Shown here: in pieces, positions 48,107 through 56,050 of the stretch
Position numbering within the stretch: position 1 is the stretch's first letter
Layout: each line of letters begins with the position of its first letter
NCBI GenBank assembly: GCA_017983515.1
Contig: JAGOBF010000001.1
Span: 221,301 to 285,300, forward strand
From: Promineifilum sp.
Lineage (GTDB): Bacteria; Chloroflexota; Anaerolineae; Promineifilales; Promineifilaceae
DNA length: 64,000 bases
Direction: 5' to 3'
Program-made: the position numbers and the translations under genes
Notes under the pieces: model-generated
The model's database searches: none
Told to the model about the DNA's origin: nothing
What the model saw: the letters and a program-made list of their open reading frames with translations, nothing else

Positions 48107-48714
48107 GACGAATGGCGGCGGCCGGTTGGTTGGCGGCCCTGATGATCATGGTGGCCGCCGCCGCGGGGCTGGCCGGTTGTTCGGCCGGCGAGACGCACGA
48201 GTTCGCCGGGGCGGCCCTGGAAGACCCCCAGCCGGTGCCGGATTTCACGCTGACGGCCGGCGGCGGCCCGGTCAGCCTGTCCGATTTTCGCGATCAGTAC
48301 GTCTTCCTCTACTTCGGCTACACCTATTGCCCCGACTTCTGCCCGACGACGCTGGCCAAGCTGCGGCAAGTGCGCGAAGGACTGGGCGACGACGCCGGCC
48401 GGATGCAGGCCATCATGATCTCCGTCGACCCCGAACGCGACACGCCCGAGCTGCTGGCCCGCTACGTGGCCGCCTTCGACCCGACCTTCGTCGGCCTCAC
48501 CGGCACGCCGGGCGAGATCGATGCCGTCGGCGACACCTACGGCCTGTTCTATGAGAGACACGAGGGCAGCGCGGCCACCGGCTATCTGGTCGACCACTCC
48601 ACCCGCACCTATCTGATAGGGCCGGACGGCCAGGCGCTGGTGGCCTATCCCCACGAGGCGACGGCCGAGGCCATCCTGGCCGATTTGCGCTGGCTGATCG
48701 ATCAGGAATCGTGA
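48088..48714 (+). CDS. SCO1/SenC copper-delivery lipoprotein
   Basis: A 208-residue thioredoxin-fold lipoprotein (Cys31 lipobox LAGC). The copper ligands are Cys81 and Cys85 (TYCPDFCP) and His170 (VDHS). It transfers copper to, or reduces, the CuA cysteines of cytochrome c oxidase. It is the last gene of the three-lipoprotein operon, with its start 19 bases inside the YtkA-like gene. No oxidase gene lies in this window. Confidence 0.92.
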   Translation: MYRRRVGRMAAAGWLAALMIMVAAAAGLAGCSAGETHEFAGAALEDPQPVPDFTLTAGGGPVSLSDFRDQYVFLYFGYTYCPDFCPTTLAKLRQVREGLGDDAGRMQAIMISVDPERDTPELLARYVAAFDPTFVGLTGTPGEIDAVGDTYGLFYERHEGSAATGYLVDHSTRTYLIGPDGQALVAYPHEATAEAILADLRWLIDQES

Positions 48715-48744
48715 CCGGCGGTGAGCGGCGTTAATCGCCGCCGG
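48715..48744. terminator. GC-rich hairpin between convergent genes
   Basis: CCGGCGG (48715-48721) pairs with CCGCCGG (48738-48744); alternatively GCGGCG-TTAAT-CGCCGC forms at 48725-48741. It touches both stop codons. There is no T-run, but it may work in both directions. Confidence 0.45.
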
Positions 48745-49702
48745 TGGGACGGGCATCCGGCGGCGGCAACTCGCAGTCGAGCAGCGCTCGGTCCCATTGC
48801 CCCAGGTTGGCCGCCGCGTCGTAGGTGCTCTGCAGAAAAGCGAGCAGGGTCGCATCGGGCGCGGCCGCTGTGCGCACGGCGTCGTAGGGCAGGATGAATT
48901 CGCGGAAGGTGTCGCTGTAGGAGGCCGCGTCCGGCTCGATGGCGGCCTGGCTGTACCCTTCCGGCTCCGGATAGGCGTAGGAATAGAAGAACGGCGTGGG
49001 GGACGATTCGCTGCCCGGCCAAAAGCCGGCGCTGCTGACTTCGTGCGAATAGGCCTCGCGGGTCACCCAATCGGGCAGGTTGGGGATGCCGCCGGGGTGA
49101 ACCGGCGCGGTCTCGTAGGAGAACCGGGTCACGGCCAGATCGAAGCTGCCCCAGAAGAATTGGATGGGGCTGACTTTGCCGCCGAAGCGCGAGCGGAACT
49201 GTTGGAAGACCCGCTCCGTTTGGGTTAGGGCCAGCCAGAAGCGGTTGGCATAGACCGGGTCATAGGCCGCGTGCACCTCATCTTCCTCAAAAGGGATGGC
49301 TTCGACCAGTTCATTCGGCGAGCCGTGAATGCGAATATCCAGCCCCAGGTCGTTTAGCGCGTCGAAGACCTGGCGGTAGAAGGTGGCGACGGACATCGGC
49401 CGCAGCGGAATGACGCGCGTCGCGCCATCGGTGGTCAGAATATTCAGGCGATGATCGATGAAATCGAAATCGATCTGGAACACGCGCGAGCCGTAGGGCA
49501 TGGGCATCGTCGTAAGGCCGCGGGCGGTGACGGTGAGGGTCACGTGCCACGAGTGGTTGATCCACTCCATCTGGGCCAGACGGATCTTGCCGATGATCTG
49601 CGTCCATAGGTGGAGCGTCTCGCAGGTGTCTTTCCAGGCTTCGAAGGGCAGTTCGGGCCAGACGTTGGACGGGCGCTTGCCGCCACGGATGTTTTCGGTC
49701 AT
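48731..49702 (-). CDS. DUF5996 family protein
   Basis: A 323-residue soluble protein beginning near VWPELPFEAWKDTCETLHLW, TQIIGKIRLA and NHSWHVTLTVTARGLTT, the DUF5996 signature. Later blocks are FQIDFDFIDHRLNI, IQFFWGSFDLAVTRFS and HEVSSAGFWPGSE. The biochemical function of the family is not established. The start is the ATG at 49702. It lies 68 bases downstream of a GNAT acetyltransferase on the same strand, with convergent SCO1 on the other side. Confidence 0.85.
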   Translation of the reverse strand: MTENIRGGKRPSNVWPELPFEAWKDTCETLHLWTQIIGKIRLAQMEWINHSWHVTLTVTARGLTTMPMPYGSRVFQIDFDFIDHRLNILTTDGATRVIPLRPMSVATFYRQVFDALNDLGLDIRIHGSPNELVEAIPFEEDEVHAAYDPVYANRFWLALTQTERVFQQFRSRFGGKVSPIQFFWGSFDLAVTRFSYETAPVHPGGIPNLPDWVTREAYSHEVSSAGFWPGSESSPTPFFYSYAYPEPEGYSQAAIEPDAASYSDTFREFILPYDAVRTAAAPDATLLAFLQSTYDAAANLGQWDRALLDCELPPPDARPTGGD

Positions 49703-49770
49703 TTTTCATCACTCCTGGTAGAAAAGGCAGCCCCAGATTGGGTCGTGGCCCTCCGGCCGGGCGAGGCCGG

Positions 49771-50184
49771 CTACACGTTCGGATTGCGCCACTCCATGAA
49801 GCGTTCGGGCGGCACCGGCGTGAAACCATTTTGGGCATAGAGTCCGTGGGCATCCTTTGTGGCCAGCAGCCAGCGGCGCACGTCCCGCAGGTCGGGGTAA
49901 TCCAGGATTGTGGCGACCAGCGTCTTGCCGTAGCCGCGGCCGCGGTGCGCGCCCACGATAAACACGTCGGCCAGCCAGGCGAAAGTCGTCCGGTCGGTGA
50001 CGACCCGGGCAAAGCCCACCTGCTGCCCGGCGACGTAGGCTCCGAAACAGAGGGAGTTGTCGATAGATTGTTGGACCACCGCGCGCGCCCGGCCGCGGGC
50101 CCAATAGGACTCCTCCGACAGAAAGCGGTGGATCAGGTCAACGTCGAGGCGGTTGACGTCGGTCGAAATCTCCAGATGCTCCAT
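49771..50184 (-). CDS. GNAT N-acetyltransferase
   Basis: A 137-residue acetyltransferase. The acetyl-CoA loop is VFIVGAHRGRGYGKTLVATIL (motif A: RGRGYG), preceded by the strand GQQVGFARVVTD and followed by the LYAQNGFTP motif near the end. The ATG at 50184 has GGAG 8 bases upstream; the GTG three codons before it is less likely. The acceptor is unknown. Upstream is the hairpin-repeat region. Confidence 0.85.
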   Translation of the reverse strand: MEHLEISTDVNRLDVDLIHRFLSEESYWARGRARAVVQQSIDNSLCFGAYVAGQQVGFARVVTDRTTFAWLADVFIVGAHRGRGYGKTLVATILDYPDLRDVRRWLLATKDAHGLYAQNGFTPVPPERFMEWRNPNV

Positions 50185-50299
50185 TGACTTCACTCCTGCC
50201 CGGCAGGCCGATGATGACGGTCTGCTGGACAGAGAATAGCTGAAAGGACGGGCTGGGGCCAGATAACCCAGGGGTTTTCAGGTGTCCAAAGAAGCGGCC

Positions 50300-50563
50300 A
50301 AACCTGACAGGTGGGCGACGACAAGATTTGTGGCTGTCAGAGTACTTTGGGTCGCCCACCTGTCAGGTTTTTAGGTGGGCCAAACCTGACAGGAGGGCGA
50401 CGACAAGATTTGTTGCTGTGGAGTGCGCTCGGCCGCCCACCTGTCAGGTTTTTAGTCAGGCCAAACCTGACAGGTGGGCGACGACAAGATTTGTTGCTGT
50501 GGAGTACGCTCGGTCGCCCACCTGTCAGGTTTTTAGGTGGGCCAAACCTGACAGGTGGGCGAC
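50300..50563. repeat. tandem hairpin-repeat array (3 copies plus a half copy)
   Basis: Units at 50300-50370, 50382-50451 and 50463-50532, each with arms AAACCTGACAGGTGGGCGAC and GTCGCCCACCTGTCAGGTTT around a loop of about 31 bases. Linkers of 11 bases follow (TTAGGTGGGCC or TTAGTCAGGCC), then an orphan left arm at 50544-50563. The period is 81-82 bases. Copy 2 has one mismatch in each arm. The loops share GACAAGATTTGTKGCTGT. This fills most of the 439-base gap between two divergent genes. Confidence 0.9.
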
Positions 50564-50623
50564 GGCTGCCTACCGCAGCGGCTGAATGGAACCCGAGCGC
50601 CGCGAACGGGGTATTATAGACAG

Positions 50624-51223
50624 ATGCAGCCATTCGAGGCGGCGGGCGAGCGCGACTTTGCCGCCGATACCGAGCTTGTGCGGCGGGCGCGACGAGACAG
50701 CCCGGCGGCCTGGGAAGAGCTGGTCGGCCGCCACCAGGAGCCTGTCTTTCGCCTGGCCTACCTGATCCTGGGCGACGCGGCCGACGCCGAAGACGTGGCC
50801 CAGGAGACGTTCATCCGCGCCTACAGGGCGCTGGCGCGGTTCGACGACGCCCGGCCGCTGCGCCCCTGGCTGCTCAGCATCGCCGCCAATCTGGCCCGCA
50901 ACCGGCGGCGGAACCTCGGCCGCTACTGGGCGGCGCTGCAGCGCGCCTTCCGCCAGAACCCGGAGCCGTATCACGCCCCGCCGGAGCGGACGGAAGCGGC
51001 CGACGCGCGCCGCCTGCGCCAGGCGGTGAGCCGCCTGCGACCCAATGCGCGCGATATCGTCTATTTGCGCTATTTCCTGGGCCTGTCGGAGGCCGAAGCG
51101 GCGGCGGCGCTGGGCATCCCGGCGGGCACGGCCAAGTCGCGCCTGAGCCGGGCGCTGGCCCAACTGCGCCAGCTGATCGAGGCCGAATACCCCGACCTGC
51201 GCGACGCGCTGGGGGATGGATAA
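50624..51223 (+). CDS. ECF-type RNA polymerase sigma factor
   Basis: A 199-residue sigma factor with only regions 2 and 4. Region 2 shows WEELVGRHQEPVFRLAYLIL, DAEDVAQETFIRAYRAL and RPWLLSIAANLARNRRR. Region 4 shows LRPNARDIVYLRYFLGLSEA and LGIPAGTAKSRLSRAL. The ATG at 50624 is chosen because the frame upstream is repeat-derived. Its stop overlaps the next gene by one base (TAATG). It likely directs a small regulon, with the next protein as its regulator. Confidence 0.92.
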   Translation: MQPFEAAGERDFAADTELVRRARRDSPAAWEELVGRHQEPVFRLAYLILGDAADAEDVAQETFIRAYRALARFDDARPLRPWLLSIAANLARNRRRNLGRYWAALQRAFRQNPEPYHAPPERTEAADARRLRQAVSRLRPNARDIVYLRYFLGLSEAEAAAALGIPAGTAKSRLSRALAQLRQLIEAEYPDLRDALGDG

Positions 51224-52005
51224 TGGAACCAACACACGAAATCAAGTGGGAACAGGCGGTGACGCGGCTGGCGCAGCGCTTTGACTATCCGGCGACGCCG
51301 GATATGCGGCGGGCGGCGGCCGGGCCACAGGTCACGGACGGCGGTCAGTCGCCGGTCGGCGGCCGGCGGCTGGCCTGGGTGGTGGTCATCCTGGCTCTGG
51401 CCGCCGCCGGGCTGGTCGCCGTGCCCCAGACGCGCGCGGCCCTGCTGTCGTTCTTCGCCCGCGTGGGGGCCATCGACATTTTCATCGACGAGAGTGCGCC
51501 GAGGCCCACGGCCACGCGGGCCGGGACGGCCGGCCACTCGCTGGCCCTGTTCGCGCTGGGCGAGCCGGTGGGGCTGGCGGAAGCGCAGCGGATGGCCGAT
51601 TTCCCGCTGCTTGTGCCGGGGGCGCTGGGCGAGCCGGATGAGGTCTACGTTCACCGCAACGTCGATCTGCCGGCGGCGACGCTGGTGTGGCGGGACGAGG
51701 CGGGCGCGCCGCTGTCGCTGACCGAGATCGGCGTGGGTCAGTTCGCCATGAAGCTGGCGGCGGAAGAGGACGTGGAATCGCTGCGCGTCAACGGCCGGCC
51801 GGCGGTGTGGCTGGCGGGGCCGCACACGCTCCAGCTATTGGGCAACTGGCAGGGCGGCGGCCTGATCATTGAGTCCAATGTGCTCATCTGGGCCGTCGAC
51901 GACGTGACCTACCGGCTGGAGGGGGATCTGACGGAGGAGGAGATGGTAGCGATTGCCGAGTCGCTGTCCGCTCCGGCCCCAATGGCCCCGACGGCCACGG
52001 ATTGA
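51223..52005 (+). CDS. single-pass membrane protein, putative anti-sigma factor
   Basis: A 260-residue protein with a cytoplasmic N-terminal segment (about 50 residues), one transmembrane helix near 50-68 (LAWVVVILALAAAGLVAVP), and a long outer domain. That domain contains AEAQRMADFPLLVPGALGEP and a C-terminal GNWQGGGLIIESNVLIWAVDD region, resembling DUF4367-type sensors. Translational coupling to an ECF sigma gene is the usual anti-sigma context. No zinc HxxxCxxC motif is seen, so it is not a ZAS-type anti-sigma. Confidence 0.7.
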   Translation: MEPTHEIKWEQAVTRLAQRFDYPATPDMRRAAAGPQVTDGGQSPVGGRRLAWVVVILALAAAGLVAVPQTRAALLSFFARVGAIDIFIDESAPRPTATRAGTAGHSLALFALGEPVGLAEAQRMADFPLLVPGALGEPDEVYVHRNVDLPAATLVWRDEAGAPLSLTEIGVGQFAMKLAAEEDVESLRVNGRPAVWLAGPHTLQLLGNWQGGGLIIESNVLIWAVDDVTYRLEGDLTEEEMVAIAESLSAPAPMAPTATD

Positions 52006-52129
52006 CAAGAGGCGCGGGTCCGGATGGAACCCATCGCGTCGCGGCGGTGTATTCTTCAATAGTTAGCGGACAAGCAGCCGACAGCGGCCCAGGCCGATCC
52101 GCACTGGTCGGCCCCCAAGGAGAAACGAC

Positions 52130-52732
52130 ATGCGCAAGTTTGGAATTCTGTTGACGATTGTTCTGCTGCTGCTCCTCGTCCCGGCCGTGCTGGCCGGAGG
52201 ATGGGCGGTGGTGACCCTCGACGACGCGCCGGGCGAGATCCACGCCGGGCAGCCGTGGACGGTGGGCTTCACCGTGCTGCAACACGGACAGACGCCGGTG
52301 CACACGGTATATGATGGGATAGCGGTCGAGCCGGTGCTGATAGCCATCCAAAAGGGGACCGGCGAGCGGGTGCAGGCCACGGGCACACCGACCGAAGAAG
52401 TCGGCCATTTCACGCTGGAAGTGACGTTCCCCAGCGAAGGCGAGTGGTCGTGGACGATTGAACCCGCGCCGTTGGCCGGAGACACGAAGTTCGAGCCGCT
52501 GAACGTGCTGCCGGCCGTCGCCGCCGCCCCGCTGAAGGAGCTGCCGCCGGCCCAGCCCGGCGCTTCGCAAGCCGCGGCCGCTGACTCCCCGTCGCCGGCC
52601 GGGGCGACCGGATTCCCGTTCCCGGTGGCGTTACGTTGGGCGGCGTTACTGGTCGCATTGGCGGCCGTGGGGCTGTTCGTCGTCCAGCTTCGCCGCCGGG
52701 CGGAGCCACCGGCCGGGGTGGAGTCGCGCTAG
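52130..52732 (+). CDS. YtkA/FixH-like exported protein with C-terminal membrane anchor
   Basis: A 200-residue protein: signal peptide (MRKFGILLTIVLLLLLVPAV), then an Ig-like domain (WAVVTLDDAPGEIHAGQPW, VGHFTLEVTFPSEGEWSWTI), a Pro/Ala-rich linker (135-165) and a C-terminal helix (ALRWAALLVALAAVGLFVV) with a basic tail. The outer domain therefore stays membrane-tethered. AAGGAG precedes the ATG at 52130. The next gene starts within its stop (TAGTG). Function unknown; a link to c-type cytochromes is suggested by the neighbour. Confidence 0.7.
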   Translation: MRKFGILLTIVLLLLLVPAVLAGGWAVVTLDDAPGEIHAGQPWTVGFTVLQHGQTPVHTVYDGIAVEPVLIAIQKGTGERVQATGTPTEEVGHFTLEVTFPSEGEWSWTIEPAPLAGDTKFEPLNVLPAVAAAPLKELPPAQPGASQAAAADSPSPAGATGFPFPVALRWAALLVALAAVGLFVVQLRRRAEPPAGVESR

Positions 52733-53157
52733 TGTCGCCGATGACCCGAACCGCCGTCGGGCTGCTGGCCCTGGCCGGGCTGTTGCTGGCCGCGTCGTTT
52801 GCGTCGTGGGCCGGCCGGCCGTCGCCGGGCGTCGCGGTGGCCCAGGATGCGGCCACGGCCACGCGCACGCCGGCGGCGGTCGGCCGCACGCTGTTCGCGA
52901 TCAAGGGCTGTGCTTCGTGTCATCGCCACGACGGGCTGACGGGAGAGCGGCTGACGCATAACGGCCGGGTGATGTCTGAGAGCGAATCGATTGCCAGCAC
53001 GACCGGCGCGCCGGACCTGACCCGTTATGAGCCCGACCCCGACTTCGTGCGGGCCTGGCTGCGCGATCCCGGGGCGGTGCGGCCGGGCACAGGCATGCCC
53101 AACCTGGGCCTGAGCGAAGAGGAGATTGAGGCGCTGCTGGCCTTCCTGGAAGAGTGA
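52732..53157 (+). CDS. small c-type cytochrome
   Basis: A 141-residue exported monohaem cytochrome. After a hydrophobic N-terminal signal or anchor (TAVGLLALAGLLLAASFASW), haem is bound by CASCH near 62, with the Met ligand likely in GTGMPNLGLSEEEIEALLAFL. The GTG at 52732 shares one base with the preceding stop and has GGAG 8 bases upstream; the ATG at 52741 is the alternative. It carries electrons outside the membrane. It is the last gene before a strong terminator. Confidence 0.87.
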   Translation: MSPMTRTAVGLLALAGLLLAASFASWAGRPSPGVAVAQDAATATRTPAAVGRTLFAIKGCASCHRHDGLTGERLTHNGRVMSESESIASTTGAPDLTRYEPDPDFVRAWLRDPGAVRPGTGMPNLGLSEEEIEALLAFLEE

Positions 53158-53217
53158 ATGGGCTACGGATTTAGCGAACTGCCGGATGATCCGTTCCTAA
53201 TTCGTAGCCCATTTTTC
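53158..53217 (+). terminator. intrinsic terminator after the cytochrome operon
   Basis: Perfect arms ATGGGCTACG (53158-53167) and CGTAGCCCAT (53203-53212), with further inner pairing (CGGA, TCCG), directly followed by TTTTT. It starts one base after the cytochrome stop and separates it from the convergent VOC gene. Confidence 0.75.
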
Positions 53218-53617
53218 AAGACGGCCAACCGCCCCACAACGTCGGCGGGGCCAGCTCGATGCTGTTGCCGGCCGGATCGCGGAAGTAGATCGACGTGCCG
53301 CCCTGCTCCCAATTGACTTCCATCTCGATGGCGACGTCATGGGCGGCCAGGTGGGCGCGCCAGGCGTCGAGGTCGGCCGGCTGGGCAGCGAAGGCCAGAT
53401 GGCCGGGGCCGCGCGTCCCGTGGCTGGGCACGTCGCGGCCGGGCAGGATGGCCCGGGCCGGGTCGAAGATGAGCAGCACGCCGAAGTCGGTGCGGAACGA
53501 GATGGCCAGGCCGAAGCCGCTGTATTTCTCCAGCCCCAGTACGTCGCTGTAGAAGCGCTCGGCCGCGGCGAGGTCATCGGCGTAGATGACGGTTTCGAAG
53601 ATGCGGGTGACTTTCAT
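53216..53617 (-). CDS. VOC (glyoxalase/bleomycin-resistance fold) protein
   Basis: A 133-residue protein with two beta-alpha-beta-beta-beta units: TRIFETVIYADDLAAAERFY, then GLEKYSGFG, GPGHLAFAAQPADLDAWRAH and TSIYFRDPAGNSIELA. The last motif with its Glu and the His in GHLAF are typical metal ligands. The reaction is unknown; VOC proteins cover lyases, dioxygenases and antibiotic-binding proteins. Confidence 0.86.
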   Translation of the reverse strand: MKVTRIFETVIYADDLAAAERFYSDVLGLEKYSGFGLAISFRTDFGVLLIFDPARAILPGRDVPSHGTRGPGHLAFAAQPADLDAWRAHLAAHDVAIEMEVNWEQGGTSIYFRDPAGNSIELAPPTLWGGWPS

Positions 53618-53645
53618 GGGCCTGCCTCTCGGTGGGGGAAACCCG

Positions 53646-54065
53646 TTAGCGCGGGTCGAATCGCTTTAACCATTTGCCCACGACCACGCCCATCCCTACC
53701 CCTTGCGGCCGGTAGCCCAGACCCTGATAAAAAGGCTCGGCGCTGTCGGTGAACAGGTAGACGTGCTGCCCGTCGAGCTGCCCTTCCAGCAGCTCCATCA
53801 GGTGCGAGGCGATGCCGCGCCGCCGGTAGTTGCTGTGCGTCCACACGTCGACCACGTAGGCGTTGCACACGCCGTCGGACAGGGCGCGGGCCTTGCCGAT
53901 GATCCGTCCGTCGAGCCGGGCAAAGGCCACGACGGCGCTGTTCTCGAAGGAGCGGCGCAGTTCGTCGGGCGTGCGGCCGTTGTCGAAGTCGTCGGCCTGC
54001 AAGTCGCCGGTCAGTTGGGTCCAATCGATGTCGTCGGTCGTTTGGCTGTAGAGGATGTCGTACAT
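53646..54065 (-). CDS. GNAT N-acetyltransferase
   Basis: A 139-residue acetyltransferase. The acetyl-CoA loop is VDVWTHSNYRRRGIASHLMELLE, preceded by GRIIGKARALSDG and followed by FTDSAEPFYQGLGYRPQG. The start is the ATG at 54065. It ends 28 bases before the VOC gene on the same strand. Acceptor unknown. It differs from the GNAT at 49771, sharing only family motifs. Confidence 0.86.
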   Translation of the reverse strand: MYDILYSQTTDDIDWTQLTGDLQADDFDNGRTPDELRRSFENSAVVAFARLDGRIIGKARALSDGVCNAYVVDVWTHSNYRRRGIASHLMELLEGQLDGQHVYLFTDSAEPFYQGLGYRPQGVGMGVVVGKWLKRFDPR

Positions 54066-54150
54066 GGTGAAAATTGTAGCGCGATCGGGCCGATCGCGGC
54101 TACTTTCGCCGTTTAGACGCAGGGTTTTTCAATCGTCCAAAGGAGCGGCC

Positions 54151-54221
54151 AAACCTGACAGGTGGGCGACGACAAGATTTGTGGCTGTCAGAGTACTTTG
54201 GGTCGCCCACCTGTCAGGTTT
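54151..54221 (+). repeat. hairpin-repeat unit, single copy
   Basis: Arms at 54151-54170 and 54202-54221, identical to the arms at 50300. The 31-base loop is the same as in the first array unit. The left flank GTCCAAAGGAGCGGCC also matches the array flank (GTCCAAAGAAGCGGCC), so the element extends beyond the stem. Confidence 0.9.
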
Positions 54222-54247
54222 TAGTCAAGTGGGGACTACTGAAAACC

Positions 54248-55183
54248 CTAGCGGGCCGGCGTCGGTTCGCCCATCAACGCCAGGAGGGCGTTCAGTTCGG
54301 CTTCGTTGACCCCGGCCACACCCAACGGCCGGTTGACCCGGTCGTGGCAGTCGGAGCCGCCGGTCTGGATGAGGTCATACTGCTCGGCCCACTGGGCCAT
54401 CAGCGCGCGGTGCTCCGGCACGTGGCCGGGGTACTGCACTTCCAGGCCGTCGAGGCCCAGCAGGTCGTCGTCGAGAAATTCGGGCATCAGGATGTTGACG
54501 ATCTCGATCGGCGGCAGCACCTCGTTGTAGAGGCTTTCGCCGGGGTAGGAGCCGGCCGCCGGGTGGGCGAAGACGCGGGTCAGTTCGGGGTAGGCGTGGA
54601 GCAGCGGCGTCAGCGTGGCCGGGTCGATGCCCGACGGAATGTAGGCCCGGCTGTCGTTGCCGATCAGCTGGTTGACCTGCTCCTTGCCCAGCCCGTGGTT
54701 GGTGGACAGGGCCAGGGCGAAGTGGCGGCGGGTCACGTTGTCGGCCAGGGCTTCGATCTCCTCGGCGGTCAGGTCGCGGGCCAGCAGCGGCGTGGCTCCG
54801 TTGGGCCCGAACTCGGCGTTGATGGCCGCCACGCGGGCGCGCACCAGGCCGCCGCCGCGCCCCTGGCTGAAGATCGACTCGGCCGCGCGGCGGAAGTCGG
54901 CGTCAGCCAACAGGTGATAGGGGATGTAGAGCAGGTAGTGGAGCGTGCCGGTGAAGTAGGGGCGCTTGAAGCGCAGCGAGACTTCGACGCCGGGCACGAC
55001 GCGCAGCCCGGCCGCGCTGCCGGCGGCCAGCGCTTCGTCCAGGCCGTTGAGCGTGTCGTGGTCGGTGACGCCCAGGGCCTGCAAGCCCAGCGCGGCGGCC
55101 TGGCTCACCAGTTCGGTGGGGCTGTATTCCCCATCGGAAGCGGTGGTGTGATTGTGCAAGTCAGCGATAAACGTTCGTTTCAT
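54248..55183 (-). CDS. PHP-domain phosphoesterase
   Basis: A 311-residue PHP-fold protein. It shows FIADLHNHTTASDGEYSP with the His pair, GVTDHDTLNGLDEAL, PGVEVS, a long middle insertion, FAHPAAGSYPG, and the closing IQTGGSDCHDRVNRPLG. Such proteins hydrolyse phosphoesters such as nucleotides or phosphorylated metabolites using a trinuclear site. The ATG at 55183 (MKRTFIADLHNH) fits family N-termini; the frame extends upstream without homology. The 288-base gap upstream holds the DUF892 leader. Confidence 0.87.
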   Translation of the reverse strand: MKRTFIADLHNHTTASDGEYSPTELVSQAAALGLQALGVTDHDTLNGLDEALAAGSAAGLRVVPGVEVSLRFKRPYFTGTLHYLLYIPYHLLADADFRRAAESIFSQGRGGGLVRARVAAINAEFGPNGATPLLARDLTAEEIEALADNVTRRHFALALSTNHGLGKEQVNQLIGNDSRAYIPSGIDPATLTPLLHAYPELTRVFAHPAAGSYPGESLYNEVLPPIEIVNILMPEFLDDDLLGLDGLEVQYPGHVPEHRALMAQWAEQYDLIQTGGSDCHDRVNRPLGVAGVNEAELNALLALMGEPTPAR

Positions 55184-55382
55184 TGGGTTAGCTGTCTCCT
55201 CAAAACAGGGTCGCCGGCCGGTTACGATAGCCCGTGGCGACGATCCTGCCCAGCATACGACGCTAAAATGTCGAACCACCTTAAGGTGAGCGGGGCGGCA
55301 AAATATACCCCGGCCTATACCCGCCGTCATATCGGGGCATATGGTGATCGGCGGCGGCCGGGCGTAAACTGGAGAACGTAAC

Positions 55383-55454
55383 TTGCCCTCTATCCTGACG
55401 GCGGAAGGGACGGGCAACACCGATACCCCAATGGAACCTGAGAAGGTTAACTGT
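55383..55454 (+). other. structured leader upstream of the DUF892 gene
   Basis: TTGCCC (55383-55388) can pair with GGGCAA about 25 bases on. A small hairpin AACCT-GAGA-AGGTT with a GNRA loop follows, close before the ribosome site. The rest of the gap from 55184 shows no gene. An RNA regulator is possible, but no known riboswitch matches. Confidence 0.3.
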
Positions 55455-55471
55455 TTATGGAGGTAAACACG

Positions 55472-55978
55472 ATGAAAATCAATACATTCGACGAACTATT
55501 TGTGCACGAACTGGAAGATTTGCTGAGCGCCGAGCAACAGCTGGTGGAAGCGCTGCCGAAGATGGCCGAGGCGGCCTCATCCGACTCGCTGAAGACGGCT
55601 TTTAAAGACCATCTGAAGCAAACCAAGACCCACATCACCCGCCTGGAGAAGGCCTTTAAGGAACTTGGCAAAGCGCCCAAGGCCGTGACCTGCAAAGGGA
55701 TGCAGGGGCTGATCAAGGAAGGGGACGAGATCATCAAGGACGCCGCGCCGGGCAACGTTATGGATGCCGGCCTGATCGGCGCGGCCCAGCGCGTGGAACA
55801 TTACGAGATCGCCGGCTATGGCACGGCCCGCAGCTTTGCCCGGGTGCTCGGCTACAACACGATCATCGATCTGTTGCAGACGACGCTCGATGAGGAAGGC
55901 GAAGCCAACAAGCATCTGACCCAACTGGCCGAAGGCCGCATGTCCTACACCGGGGTCAACGATAAGGCGATGGCCTAA
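55472..55978 (+). CDS. DUF892 (YciF-like) ferritin-like protein
   Basis: A 168-residue four-helix protein. It shows DELFVHELEDLLSAEQQLVEALPKM, HLKQTKTHITRLEKAFK, MQGLIKEGDEIIKD and RVEHYEIAGYGTARSFARVLG. The Glu, Glu-x-x-His-type helix pairs can hold a di-iron site. Family members are stress-induced in enterobacteria. GGAGG stands 8 bases before the ATG at 55472; an earlier in-frame ATG at 55457 overlaps that site. A second DUF892 gene follows directly. Confidence 0.9.
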   Translation: MKINTFDELFVHELEDLLSAEQQLVEALPKMAEAASSDSLKTAFKDHLKQTKTHITRLEKAFKELGKAPKAVTCKGMQGLIKEGDEIIKDAAPGNVMDAGLIGAAQRVEHYEIAGYGTARSFARVLGYNTIIDLLQTTLDEEGEANKHLTQLAEGRMSYTGVNDKAMA

Positions 55979-56050
55979 GTGGCCGGGCTGTATCAAATGG
56001 AAACGGGCGTCAGCTACGGCTGGCGCCCTTTCCCGGAGGTCGACAGGCTC

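Noticed and set aside
50300..50563. CRISPR-like array
   Set aside because: The period of 81-82 bases is one long palindrome with near-identical loops and 11-base linkers; there are no unique spacers, and no cas genes lie nearby.
50328..50619. Short coding frames reading SPTCQVF-type repeats (also near 54179 and 60064-60316)
   Set aside because: They are translations of the hairpin repeat on either strand, with no ribosome site or independent conservation.
55405..55450. TPP riboswitch (ACCCC...GAACCTGA)
   Set aside because: The 5' core (GGGGTGCC, then CTGAGA before ACCC) is missing, CTGAGA falls after GAAC instead, and the gene is not thiamine-related.
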